A DNA stretch of 22,018 nucleotides from NCBI GenBank assembly GCA_964431735.1, contig CAYSLJ010000119.1, forward strand, positions 1 through 22,018, given 5' to 3'. The number at the start of each line of letters is the position of its first letter. Positions within the stretch are counted from its first letter, which is position 1. Below are positions 7,071 to 16,518 of this stretch, piece by piece. The notes beneath the pieces are model-generated. The model was not told the DNA's origin, searched no databases, and saw only the letters and a program-made list of their open reading frames with translations. The translations under genes and the position numbers were made by a program. This stretch comes from CALARM01 sp964431735 (lineage in GTDB: Bacteria > Vulcanimicrobiota > SpSt-956 > JAKJGF01).

Positions 7071-9993
7071 ATGTTAGGTGGTATCGGCAATTTCAATATG
7101 GAATCCATGACGCCCACTATGGGTATGAGCTCCATGAAGGCTGATGCTGCTTTTGCGGGAGGCATAGCAAAAGCAGAATCCATGCAGAATAAAAAGGGTG
7201 GAGACAAAATTAAGCCTCATATTCCGAAGTTAAAAGAGGAAAGGCAGAATACCGGTACGCAGATGGGAGAAGCCACCGGTTCAACTGCAGGTGCTCAGGA
7301 TATTTTTACCAGTAATCCCTATGCAAAGGATGCGCAGACAGGGGGAACGGCTCTTACAGGAGCAGGAGCAAAGGCAGTGGCATCTCCTCTGGATCCGAAG
7401 GGTAAAGCACGTTTGGGACAGGGAGAAGATATGATGCCTGTTGATGCTACTTATGCTTCACCATATAATAATGCAGCTATGGCTGCAGGTTATGCCAATT
7501 ACGGTGATATAAAAAGCCTGGATACATTATATGGAAAAAGGGATCAGCTGGATGGTGAAGACAGTAGAATCGGTGATGCCAGAAAACAGGCCTTTAAAGA
7601 TGGCAGGGAACAGATGCAGAATAATCAAAAATTCGAGAATAATGTAAAAAAACATGATAACCTTGCCAAAAATTTCGGTAAACAGGAACAGGATTTTGCC
7701 AAAAAAGAACAGGATCTGACAAAGGCGTCAGAGAGTTTAAATAAGGTAGGAGAAGCACTTGATAAAGTTTCACAGATGCTTCAACAGGTTGCTCAGGGAT
7801 TGAATACAACGGCAGATGCTGTCCAGGGTATTCCTTATGTGGGTCCCCCTCTTGCTGCTGCTCTACGTGCAGTGGCACAGATGATGGAGCAGATTGCACA
7901 GATGCTTCAGCAGATTGCTCAGGTAATGAAACAGATTGCACAGATGCTTCAGCAGATGGCACAGCAAATGGGACAGAAAAAAGAAGAAGCAGGAATGAAG
8001 AAAGAGTTGAATGAAAATCTGTCCCAGTTAAATCAGGATAATCTGGATAAAGGTTTACAGAGAATGGAACAGATTCAGGATGCCATGAAAGACCTGGGTA
8101 AAGCAGCACAGGATAACAACAATCATCTGAATGCCGTAGATAAACGTATTAAAGAAATGGACGGTGAAAAGAAAGGTGCCGGAGTTGGCGGAGCAGGACA
8201 GGAGCAGCAGATGGCCGGTATGGGCCCTCATCAGGGTATGCAGCAGCCCATGGGACAGGGGCAGATGGCGAAACAGGCACAGGGACAGCAGGCATCACAG
8301 GAAATACAGAGAGAACAGAGAAAATCTCAACCTCCGGAGATTGCAGAAGGTTTCAGGCATGATACAGTCACAGCAGTCGGTGGAGGTGCCGGAGCGGGCA
8401 ATGACGGCGGAAGCGGAGATGACGGTAATCAGGGATGGGATGGTCATCAGAGTCTGGCAGAAGCTATAGGAGGAGATACCGGTGCCAGAGGAGGTACCGG
8501 CGGAGGCATGGCTGGTGACGGAACACCCGGACATACAGGCGGAGTAACAGCACCTGCCAGAGGAACTGCTGCCGAACCTGGAGCAACACCTGCTATTGAA
8601 CCGGCTCAGACCGAACAAACTATGGCAGCAGGGACACAGAAAAAAGCTACTGCCGAGTCTGGAGCAACACCTGCTATTGAACCGGCTCAGACCGGACAAA
8701 CTATGGCAGGAGGGACACAGAAAAAATCCACTGTCGGCCCTGCAGACGTTTCTCCGAAACCTGCAGAACAGATGGATAAAGCCAGAACAGTAGAAACACC
8801 CGGTGCTTCTCATGAAACGATTTCCGTGGCAAAATCTGAAAAGAAAGGTATTGTAGAGGAAAAGGCTGCTCAAGGTGTAGATGAAAAAATATCTGGAGAA
8901 AAGACCGGTGCAAAAGACGAAGAATTCAGGACACATGAGAAACATCTGAAAACAGAAGATAAACATACTGACGACAGGAAGATTGATGATAAGAAGGATA
9001 AGCACATAGACGACAGAAAGACTGACGACGACAGAAAGACTGACGACGACAGAAAGACTGACGACGACAGAAAGACTGACGNNNNNNNNNNNNNNNNNNN
9101 NNNNNNNNNNNNNNNNNNNNNNNNNNNNNNNNNNNNNNNNNNNNNNNNNNNNNNNNNNNNNNNNNNNNNNNNNNNNNNNNNACGACAGAAAGACTGACGA
9201 CGACAGAAAGACTGACGACGACAGAAAGACTGACGAAGACAGAAAGACTGACGAAGACAGAAAGACTGACGAGAAAAAGGCCGACGATAAGAAGAAATCG
9301 GAAGAAGATAAGAAAGCACAGGAAAAGAAGAAAGCCGGGGAGGAAAAGAAAAAGAAGGAAGCTCAGAAGAAACAGCAGGCTATGAAAGGTCAGCAACAAA
9401 AGAAGGATAAGAAGGAAGAGGAAGGTATGGAAGGGCCGGGACAGGCAAAGAAAGGCGATGAAGACGGTGCCGGCGGATTTAAAGAAATGAAAGAAAAGAT
9501 GCTGGAACTGGCCAACCATATAAATTCTAATAAGAATAACCACGAGCAGGAAGAACAGCAGAAGGTAAAAGAGAATAAAAAATCTCTGGAAGGTATGTAT
9601 GAATGCGTAAAAGACCGGTATGATCTGGCAGAAGCAGAAGAACCTATAAAGAGAGCCCTTGATAATAATTATGAACAGTTCCAGTCAAAGGCCGGTGCAG
9701 ATGGTTCAGGAGAAGATGAACATGGTCTGGAACAGGATATGGATGACAGAGATCTTCAGGGGAAAAACAAGTTCGGACAGCAAATGTCAAAACAGCAGCA
9801 ACCACTTAAAGGTGCAGATAAAAAACAAAAGGCAGATGATAAGAAACAGCCAGAAAAGCATAAAGAACAAAAAGAGCCTGTAAAATCCGAAACGTCCGGT
9901 GCCAGGCATAATACGAGAGAATCGTCTGTCACCACCACTCCTGCCAGAGATACAGGGCCGACTATGAGTGTCAGTAATACGAGAGGACATTAA
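7071..9993 (+). CDS. Very long Gln/Met/Lys-rich low-complexity repeat protein (spans assembly gap)
   Basis: Not recognised as a known family. Ignoring the N run, 2011 + 812 bases make exactly 941 codons, so this is one gene of at least 940 residues. Parts: Gly/Met-rich start; Gln/Lys-rich helices about 165-235; a Gln-rich amphipathic helical block with repeated Q-I-A-Q-M-L-Q-Q heptads around a hydrophobic GIPYVGPPLAAALRAVA segment (about 235-305); Gly-rich linker; two 27-residue tandem repeats; hexapeptide DDDRKT repeats; a Lys/Glu-rich coil; a basic, Ser/Thr-rich C-terminus ending SVSNTRGH. No signal peptide or cysteine cluster. ATG 7071 is preceded by AAAGGCGGGG. Base composition is visibly richer in G and C than the neighbours. 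It could be a scaffold, surface or condensate-forming protein; this is speculation. Confidence 0.8.
8570..8729 (+). repeat. Two tandem 81-bp (27-residue) coding repeats
   Basis: GCCGARYCTGGAGCAAC recurs with a period of 81 bases, each unit encoding ATPAIEPAQT followed by QTMAxGTQKK. The units are nearly identical, pointing to a recent in-frame duplication. Confidence 0.85.
9009..9267 (+). repeat. 18-bp coding tandem repeat (DDDRKT hexapeptide)
   Basis: Each unit is GACGACGACAGAAAGACT, with GAAGAC variants at the 3' end (DED RKT). At least seven units are visible on the two sides of the gap. Charge alternates strongly between Asp and Arg/Lys. Confidence 0.9.
9082..9181. other. Scaffold gap of 100 N inside the 18-bp repeat
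   Basis: The left flank ends after base 4 of a repeat unit and the right flank starts at base 5, so the true missing length should be 0 or a multiple of 18. The literal 100 N shifts the frame; this is an assembly artefact. Confidence 0.9.
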
Positions 9994-9996
9994 TCA

Positions 9997-10040
9997 GTGA
10001 GTAGTGAGTGGTGAGCAGGTTTTATTAACTCACTACTCAC
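9997..10040. terminator. Hairpin between convergent gene ends
   Basis: GTGAGTAGTGAGT (9997-10009) is perfectly complementary to 10028-10040, with an 18-base loop, 3 bases after the stop at 9993. It could end transcription from both sides. The tract also consists of GAGTAGTGAGTG-like short repeats, as near 3696. Confidence 0.55.
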
Positions 10041-10046
10041 TATTCA

Positions 10047-10812
10047 CTATTTATTATTTTTTTGTAGTAACCATGTTACTGAAACCATTCCCTTTTCAAG
10101 AATATTACATTCATCTTGCTGGCTTTTAACATATCCATCAAATAGTGCTGCTTTTTCAGGATACATACATGATAATTCATTTGCACGGTTTGTTATTTTT
10201 TCTTGATTATATTGATTGATCCTGGATAATTCTTCCTTATCAAATAGTTTCTCCTCAATAAGTTTTACATCATTTTTTTAAAAAAATTTTATTCAATCTT
10301 CTTTTGTATAATACTCTATCTTAGAGTCTACAGGGACAAAGGCGTCATCTATGATTATATATCCATCTGACTTAATTGTATATTTAAGTTTAGTTATAGT
10401 TTCGTCTGGAAGGCCTAAAACATCTCCTGCAGCACCCAGAATTACAATATCGTAATTTCTCTCTTTTTACCGTTTCATTTATATCGTCAACTTCAAAAGT
10501 GCAAATATCATCAACAAGAAGTTCTCTGGATTTTTTCTTTCCACAATCAATAAAATCCTGTATAAAATCTATCCCTTTAACTTTACACCCCAACGATTTT
10601 GCCAGATGTATACTTACAGCTCCTTTGCCACATGCCAGATCAAGTATGATGGTTTTTTCTGATATATTAATATGCCCGGTTATTATATCGAAAATTTCTG
10701 TTGCCATTGATCCTAACTCCCATAGATCTTGCAATAAATATGGCAAATATGGAATTAAATTGGTACTTTCTGCCGTAAGAGATCTGGCAAGTTTCTCTTC
10801 TATATCAAACAT
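10047..10812 (-). pseudogene. Decayed class I SAM-dependent methyltransferase
   Basis: ATG 10812 has a good GGAGG and begins MFDIEEKLARSL. SAM motif I is ILDLACGKGAVSIHLA, with motif II acid in VKGIDFI. Near 10462, at an A-run followed by AGAGAG, the frame shifts by one base; the continuing frame reads NYDIVILGAAGDVLGLPDE and later DGYIIIDDAFVPVDSKIEYY. TGA follows YYTKED and TAA follows shortly after, both in that frame. The same frame then stays open as NDVKLIEEKLFDKEELSRIN to MVSVTWLLQKNNK and TAG at 10049-10047. The span of 766 bases is 255 codons plus one base, as expected for a single-base insertion. Substrate unknown; UbiE/ArsM-like fold by motif only. One frameshift and two stops, all near homopolymers, mean a pseudogene unless several sequencing errors coincide. 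Confidence 0.75.
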
Positions 10813-10837
10813 TTCAACACCTCCAGGTTGTTTTCTC

Positions 10838-10853
10838 TTTTCTGGTCAGAAAA
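10838..10853. promoter_or_regulatory. Palindrome upstream of the methyltransferase pseudogene
   Basis: TTTTCTG and CAGAAAA are separated by 2 bases, about 26 bases before the pseudogene ATG. A possible operator. Confidence 0.35.
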
Positions 10854-10926
10854 ATCTATTCAAACCTCAGGGCAAACTATATAAATCTATAGAGTGCATA
10901 ACTTGCTCAAAAATGTAATTTTTTCG

Positions 10927-10956
10927 TTACTATTCAAATAGCATTCAAATTATAAT
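10927..10956 (+). promoter_or_regulatory. Possible promoter for the protease gene
   Basis: TATAAT at 10951-10956 with a weak TTACTA 18 bases upstream. The start at 11029 has no clear Shine-Dalgarno. Confidence 0.35.
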
Positions 10957-11028
10957 AAAGTTCCTGAGAAAAAGCAATGTAGCAATAAAAAGGATTCTTC
11001 GTAAAAACCGTCGAATTCATTTTATATT

Positions 11029-12051
11029 ATGTTATTTTTAACCTCTGAACAAAATAATTTTAATGATAATGCAAATTTATTTCGACATATTACTCCCGAA
11101 TGGGCCTGGGAAGGCAGTACAGGCAGAGGCATTAAAATAGCAGTAATAGATAGCGGTATTGATGATACCCACCCCGAATTATCAGGCAGTGTGAAACATG
11201 GTGTAGAGGTTACAGTCAATGACTATGGACAGATAACCTATATACCGGGCTTTCATCATGATGCTTACGGTCATGGTACTGCCTGTGCCGGTATTATAAG
11301 AAGCATTGCCCCCGAAGTAGAGCTTTACAGTGTGAAGGTTCTCGGTGAAACGTTATCCGGAACAGGCAATGTCATGATAGCAGGTATAAAATGGGCTATT
11401 TACAATGGAATGGATCTGGCCAATTTAAGTCTTGGAACTACAAAGGAAGCCTATTACCCTGTAATGCATAAAATTGCAGATGATGCATATTTTAAAAACT
11501 GTAATCTTATTGCTGCTCTGAGTAACACATCACCTGTAAGTTATCCTGCTATTTTTGCGTCAATAATAGGTGTAAAAGCTATAAATGAAGATAACCCTTT
11601 CAACTTTTATATAAATCCTTACCCTCCGGTAGAACTCTTTGCCAGAGGTATCCTGGTCAGAATTCCCTGGCTTGAACATGGCTATTTTACAACCAGTGGC
11701 AACAGCTTCGCCGCACCTGTTATTACCGGAATAGCTGCTCTTATAAAAAGCAAACATCCCTATCTTACACCGGTGCAATTAAGGACAGTATTATACAGCC
11801 TTGCCTCTAAATGGGAAGATTGCAGAAAAATAAAACCGATTCTTTATAATATTACAGAACTGTCACGTATATCAAGGATATGTCAGGATAGTTTGAACCG
11901 TTATGTGGATCAGGGATTGCTTGTCCCTTCTGATAAGGATGAAACAGGCAATCCCCTTTTTAACAGGCAATCTGTTATAAAAGCCAACAGAATTCACATA
12001 CTTTCACGGCAGGATTTTTCCGTTTCTGAAATTATGAAAAAATTATATTGA
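11029..12051 (+). CDS. S8 subtilisin-like serine protease with C-terminal MerR-like helix-turn-helix
   Basis: The 340-residue protein has the subtilase triad: D41 (AVIDSGID), H82 (AYGHGTACAG) and S226 (SGNSFAAP, where GTSMA is usual), with oxyanion N166 (ALSNT). There is no signal peptide or propeptide, so it should act in the cytoplasm. Residues about 276-340 resemble a MerR DNA-binding domain: ISRICQDSLNRYVDQGLLVP, then GNPLFNRQSVIKANRIHILS and FSVSEIMKKL. This matches the family pattern of helix-turn-helix, R-Y-x-x-x-G-L-L and a dimer-helix start. A protease fused to such a domain could be a substrate-recognition module or a self-cleaving regulator. It lies 106 bases before an ABC exporter gene, so peptide processing or export is plausible. 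The start codon is the weakest part. Confidence 0.85.
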   Translation: MLFLTSEQNNFNDNANLFRHITPEWAWEGSTGRGIKIAVIDSGIDDTHPELSGSVKHGVEVTVNDYGQITYIPGFHHDAYGHGTACAGIIRSIAPEVELYSVKVLGETLSGTGNVMIAGIKWAIYNGMDLANLSLGTTKEAYYPVMHKIADDAYFKNCNLIAALSNTSPVSYPAIFASIIGVKAINEDNPFNFYINPYPPVELFARGILVRIPWLEHGYFTTSGNSFAAPVITGIAALIKSKHPYLTPVQLRTVLYSLASKWEDCRKIKPILYNITELSRISRICQDSLNRYVDQGLLVPSDKDETGNPLFNRQSVIKANRIHILSRQDFSVSEIMKKLY

Positions 12052-12131
12052 CTATACTTTTGCAGAATTTTGAAAAACCTTTACCCATGAGGGATGCACT
12101 GCCACTTTGTGAAAAAAATGCAAAACTATAG
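12052..12131. repeat. Inverted repeat starting at the protease stop codon
   Basis: CTATACTTTTGCA (12052-12064) and TGCAAAACTATAG (12119-12131) pair at 12 of 13 positions. The left arm starts on the base after TGA. It fills most of the protease-ABC gap and could attenuate read-through. Confidence 0.65.
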
Positions 12132-12157
12132 ATATTGATAAATGGAGTATTTTCTCT

Positions 12158-14755
12158 ATGGATCTGTTGAGATATATTTTAAAAATTGACACTAAAAAAC
12201 AGATATTACTGGTTATTCTCGTAATAACTTCTGTTATACTTGGCTTTATAAACGTGATGCTCAGAGGGAGAATAATCGATGATGCCATAGGAAAACACAG
12301 GGATTTAACCCTTCTTTTTAAATATATTCTGGCTTATTTTATAATTATGGTTATGTCTATGGGATTATCCTATCTTACCGGTTATCTTTTTATGAGAGTC
12401 AGCCAGAAGACTCTTATCAGGCTCAGAACGGATCTCTACAATCATATATTAAAGCTGAATATTGGTTTTTTTCATAAAACACCTGTAGGAGAAATAATGT
12501 CACGCCTTATACCGGAGGTTCAGCAGTTAGGTATTTTTTTATCCCAGATAATCCTTGTGCCTCTAAGCGCAGTAATGAATATTATTTCAGGACTTATTAT
12601 GATTACTGCCATAGAATGGAGAATGGGATGTGTTGCCTTTGGCATATTCTGTCTCATATTTATATTTCTTCCTTCTCTCAGGGCAGGTCTCAAAGCTCTT
12701 ACAAAGAAGTGGAGCGAAAAGATGAGGAATATTTCAAAACAGACAGAAGAATCCATATCTCATTACATGGAGATCCAGACAAATAATACCTTTCCCTATG
12801 AAGAGTATAATTTTTACAGGAGCCTCAGGGATTTTTTTGGTATTAACCTTGATATTGCAAAGGTAAATGGTAAAACAACATTTCTGTCACAGTTTTTTTC
12901 AGGTCTTGCCACATTAAGTGTCTATGGAGTGGGCGGCTTCCTTGTAATAAAACACTGGGGAGAACCGGATGGACTTACTGTAGGTTCTCTTGTTATTATG
13001 ACAGGTGCCATAGCAAATATAATCAATCCTGTAAACACTCTTATAGATTTTTCTCAGAGATACCAGGAGGCTCTGGTTAAATTTGATATGGTTTCCGATT
13101 ATCTCAATATACCACAGGAAATGACAGATGGAAAAGATAGCCGGGAATTAGATAAAATTTCCGGAGAAATACATATAAATAATCTGTTCTTCGGTTTCGA
13201 ACAGGCAAAAAAGATATTGAAAAATATAAATCTTCATATCAATCCCGGAGAGCATATTGCTTTCGTAGGACCTGCAGGATGTGGAAAATCCACCATGTCT
13301 CTCCTTATTAACAGATTGACGAAATCGCAGAGAGGAGAGATTAAACTTGATGGTATTAATATCTCTGATATAAAACTTGATTCGTTAAGGAAACATATCG
13401 GTTATGTTGCACAGGCCAAAACAAGTAATCCTGTTTTATTCGGAGGAACTGTCGCAGATAATATAGTCTATAGTTTAAAGACAGGCCATGTAAGGGGAGA
13501 GAAAGAAGAGTGGATAAACATGAAATCAATTGGTATTAATACATATGAAGAACTCAGACATGAGATCCTGGAGGTTGTAAACGATGTGGATTTTTATGAT
13601 GATATCTTTAATTTCGGCCTCAAAAATGTTACCCTCCTTGATGTTTTGAATGATAAAAACAGTATCTTCAGTGTTTCAGATGTACAGAATTTTAGAAAGA
13701 GAATAATTGAAGGACGTGAGAGGTTTCGTAACCTTATGACAGAACATGATCTTGTTGAGTTTTTCGACACAGATAAATTTATGACTGATTGCACTATAAT
13801 GGAAAATATTATATTTACCTCCTGCGAGCCTTTTACAAAAGACAGGAAAAGCTATGAAATTTTAAAAAATTTTCTCTATCCTCTGTGTGAAAAAACTGGC
13901 CTTCAGGATAGAATATTTTATACAGGGTGCACTATAGCGGCGGAATTATCTGATATATGCAAAAAAGTTAAAAATATTAATTCGGATATTATGAGAAAAA
14001 CCCGGCTGCCACAGCCTGTAGTAAAGGATTTAGTGAAGCTTGGCGAAAGGTTCAGAATTCATGGAATGGAAACTGTAAAAAAATCTTTAAAGCCGGAAGA
14101 AAAGGAGCATATTTTCAGACTCGGTTATGAATACAGTGCAGGTTATGGCATAGGTATTTATCTGGATGATGATTTTATAGAGAAAATTCTTCTTTCACGA
14201 AGATTATTTAAAGAAACACTTTCTCCTGAATTAAAGGAAAAAATTATTTTTTATGACAGGTCTGATTATATAGACGGTGCTACAATAAGGGATAATATTA
14301 TAATGGGAAAGATAAACACTGTAATAAACAGGGCAGAAGAAAAAATTTCCTCTATTCTTAAAAAGGTTATTGAAGAATTAGAGCTTGAACAGGACATAGT
14401 AAATATGGGTTTACTTATGGATGTAGGAGAAAGAGGTTCAAAGCTTTCCGGAGGACAGGCTCAGAAAACTGCCATAGCCAGAGTGCTTTTAAAAAAGCCT
14501 TCTGTTCTTATCCTGGATGAAGCTACATCTGCTCTCGACAATGCTTCACAGCAAAAGATAAATGAAATGATTATGAAAAAATTTAAAGATAAAACTGTAA
14601 TAACAATAGCTCACAGACTCGATACTATTAAAGATTATGACAGGATAATTGTTTTCAAAGGAGGAGAAATTTTAGAAACAGGGGCTTTCAATGAACTGCT
14701 GGAAAAGAAAGGTCTATTCTGCAGGTTATGGGAAACCTTTCAGGTAAACCTGTGA
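12158..14755 (+). CDS. ABC exporter (fused membrane and ATPase domains) with large ATPase insertion
   Basis: The 865-residue half-transporter has membrane segments between about 15 and 300 (for example 16-35, 52-75, 128-150, 155-172, 245-265, 275-295) and a nucleotide-binding domain from about 335. Walker A is GPAGCGKST (371-379), the Q-loop glutamine is near 419, the signature is LSGGQ (763-767), Walker B is LILDEA (784-789) and the H-loop is H819. About 340 residues separate the Q-loop from LSGGQ, against about 80 normally. The insertion repeats a T-[VI]-x-x-[DE]-N-I motif three times (431, 546, 709), as if the region following the Q-loop had been copied. Some long bacterial exporters have such an insert as I recall; its job is unknown. 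GGAG lies 11 bases before ATG 12158. Substrate may be a peptide, lipid or glycan; the neighbouring proteases favour a peptide. Confidence 0.85.
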   Translation: MDLLRYILKIDTKKQILLVILVITSVILGFINVMLRGRIIDDAIGKHRDLTLLFKYILAYFIIMVMSMGLSYLTGYLFMRVSQKTLIRLRTDLYNHILKLNIGFFHKTPVGEIMSRLIPEVQQLGIFLSQIILVPLSAVMNIISGLIMITAIEWRMGCVAFGIFCLIFIFLPSLRAGLKALTKKWSEKMRNISKQTEESISHYMEIQTNNTFPYEEYNFYRSLRDFFGINLDIAKVNGKTTFLSQFFSGLATLSVYGVGGFLVIKHWGEPDGLTVGSLVIMTGAIANIINPVNTLIDFSQRYQEALVKFDMVSDYLNIPQEMTDGKDSRELDKISGEIHINNLFFGFEQAKKILKNINLHINPGEHIAFVGPAGCGKSTMSLLINRLTKSQRGEIKLDGINISDIKLDSLRKHIGYVAQAKTSNPVLFGGTVADNIVYSLKTGHVRGEKEEWINMKSIGINTYEELRHEILEVVNDVDFYDDIFNFGLKNVTLLDVLNDKNSIFSVSDVQNFRKRIIEGRERFRNLMTEHDLVEFFDTDKFMTDCTIMENIIFTSCEPFTKDRKSYEILKNFLYPLCEKTGLQDRIFYTGCTIAAELSDICKKVKNINSDIMRKTRLPQPVVKDLVKLGERFRIHGMETVKKSLKPEEKEHIFRLGYEYSAGYGIGIYLDDDFIEKILLSRRLFKETLSPELKEKIIFYDRSDYIDGATIRDNIIMGKINTVINRAEEKISSILKKVIEELELEQDIVNMGLLMDVGERGSKLSGGQAQKTAIARVLLKKPSVLILDEATSALDNASQQKINEMIMKKFKDKTVITIAHRLDTIKDYDRIIVFKGGEILETGAFNELLEKKGLFCRLWETFQVNL

Positions 14756-14847
14756 AAAAAGGTTCATCTGAGTTTATATTGAAATAAGGTTACACAAAAT
14801 TTATGACACAGTCGAAGTAATTCATATTAAAGCAAGGAGTGAATAAA

Positions 14848-16380
14848 TTGTTTGGCAGTAAAAAAATAGACAGACGTGATTTTTTAAAAACAGGCGGTAT
14901 ACTGCTTGCCACTGCATCACTGGGAGGAATTACCGTTAATCCTTACAGGGTAATGGCTGATAATGTTTCTTCTGACGATTTTCTGAGTGAGAAAGACATA
15001 TCTGACATACTTTCAATAGCAATGAAAAAAAATGGCGATTTCGGGGAGATTTATTTTGAAAACTCCAGGGAGAGCAGCATAAGATTACAGGACGGAAAGA
15101 TACAGTCCACGCAGATAGGTTATTCAAAAGGTGTCGGAATAAGGGTTCTTTCCGGTGAAAGAACAGGTTATGCCTATTCAGACGACCTCTCTTTAAAGAG
15201 TCTTTCTGCTGCTGCCGAAGTGGCATCAAATATAGCTTCCGGAACAGGAAGTGATAAAGCTTATTCTGTAACTCCTCAGACCGTACCTGATTACTATTCT
15301 ATTAAAATGTATCCTGATCAGGTTGAAATAAGCAAAAAACTGGAATTAATAAAAAGAGCAAATGAAGTAGCCTTTGGTATGGATAAAAGGATAAAAAAGG
15401 TCAGATCAGGTTATTCTGAAACAGCAAAAGATATTATGATAGCTCATAGTGAAGGTAAAATCTTTAAAGATAAACAGAATAATATTCTCTTCTGGGTTAT
15501 GGTAGTGGCAGAAGAAAACGGCAAAAAGGAATCTATTTTTTATGGTGACGGAGGATGTGTCGGTTTTGAATTTTTTGACATAGTTACTCCTGAATCTATA
15601 GTTGAAATAGCTGTAAAAAGAGCCCTTGTAAATCTGAATGCAGAGCCCGCTCCTGCAGGGCCTATGGAAGTAGTCATAGCAAGTCCCTATGGAGGAATAT
15701 TACTTCATGAAGCTATAGGTCATGGCATGGAAGCAGATTTTAACAGGAAAAATCTTTCAGCTTTTTCAGGACGGCTCGGTCAGAAAGTGGCAGAAGAATT
15801 TGTAAATATATATGATGACGGAACATTTACACCGGCTCAGAATGGAACGATAAATATAGATGATGAAGGAAATGCTTCAAATAAAACAGTTCTTGTGGAA
15901 CGGGGCATATTGAAAAACTATATGCAGGATAGATTGAATGCAGGACTTATGGGCATGAAAGTGACAGGAAACGGTAGAAGGGAATCGTTTAAATATGCTC
16001 CCATACCGAGAATGACCAATACTTTAATGGCAAACGGTTCTACACCTCCTGAAGAGATAATATCTTCGGTAAAAAAAGGTTTTTATGCAAAGGCAATGAC
16101 CAACGGACAGGTTGATATTTCAGCAGGAGATTTTATGTTTTACGTAGATGAAGGTTATATTATAGAAAATGGTAAGATAGGAAAACCTGTAAAAGGTGCC
16201 ACTCTGATAGGTAACGGTCTGGATGTTTTATCGAAAATTACTATGGTAGGGAACGATTTTTCTCTTGCTCCTTCCTTTTTTACATGCGGTAAAGACAGTC
16301 AGAGTGTTCCTGTAGGATTTGGTATACCTACCATTAAAATTTCAGAGATAACTGTAGGAGGGACAAATTTTAACGGTTAA
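14848..16380 (+). CDS. tldD: TldD family metalloprotease with Tat signal
   Basis: The metallopeptidase motif HEAIGHGMEAD (H287, E288, H292 from this start) is the HExxxH zinc site of TldD. CGKDSQSVPVGFG near the end holds the probable third ligand cysteine. TldD acts with TldE/PmbA to degrade unfolded or modified peptides; in E. coli the pair matures microcin B17 in the cytoplasm. Here the N-terminus has a twin-arginine signal (RRDFLK at 9-14, then a hydrophobic ILLATASLGG stretch), so export is likely, which is unusual for the textbook enzyme. A GTG at 14839 overlaps AAGGAG (14834-14839), so I take TTG 14848, 8 bases after it; length 510. The TldE partner follows 138 bases downstream. Confidence 0.9.
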   Translation: MFGSKKIDRRDFLKTGGILLATASLGGITVNPYRVMADNVSSDDFLSEKDISDILSIAMKKNGDFGEIYFENSRESSIRLQDGKIQSTQIGYSKGVGIRVLSGERTGYAYSDDLSLKSLSAAAEVASNIASGTGSDKAYSVTPQTVPDYYSIKMYPDQVEISKKLELIKRANEVAFGMDKRIKKVRSGYSETAKDIMIAHSEGKIFKDKQNNILFWVMVVAEENGKKESIFYGDGGCVGFEFFDIVTPESIVEIAVKRALVNLNAEPAPAGPMEVVIASPYGGILLHEAIGHGMEADFNRKNLSAFSGRLGQKVAEEFVNIYDDGTFTPAQNGTINIDDEGNASNKTVLVERGILKNYMQDRLNAGLMGMKVTGNGRRESFKYAPIPRMTNTLMANGSTPPEEIISSVKKGFYAKAMTNGQVDISAGDFMFYVDEGYIIENGKIGKPVKGATLIGNGLDVLSKITMVGNDFSLAPSFFTCGKDSQSVPVGFGIPTIKISEITVGGTNFNG

Positions 16381-16518
16381 GGGTGTCGGGTTAAGAAAAT
16401 TCGAAATCTAATTAAGAAAATGTCTTTTTATAAGGCTTTGATTTAAGTCTTGAATAAAATGGCCAGAGTCGAGTTCAGAGCAGATAGAAAATTATTTTAA
16501 TATAAGCAGGAGGTAAAC

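Noticed and set aside
9009..9267. 18-bp repeat with gap as a CRISPR or real frameshift
   Set aside because: It is coding, in phase with one frame, and the N run alone causes the frame change.
8295..9543. Long minus-strand open frames opposite the giant gene
   Set aside because: They mirror its repeats, give Ser/Phe/Cys-rich nonsense and have no ribosome sites.
14839..14847. GTG 14839 as the tldD start
   Set aside because: It overlaps the Shine-Dalgarno AAGGAG; TTG 14848 has proper spacing.
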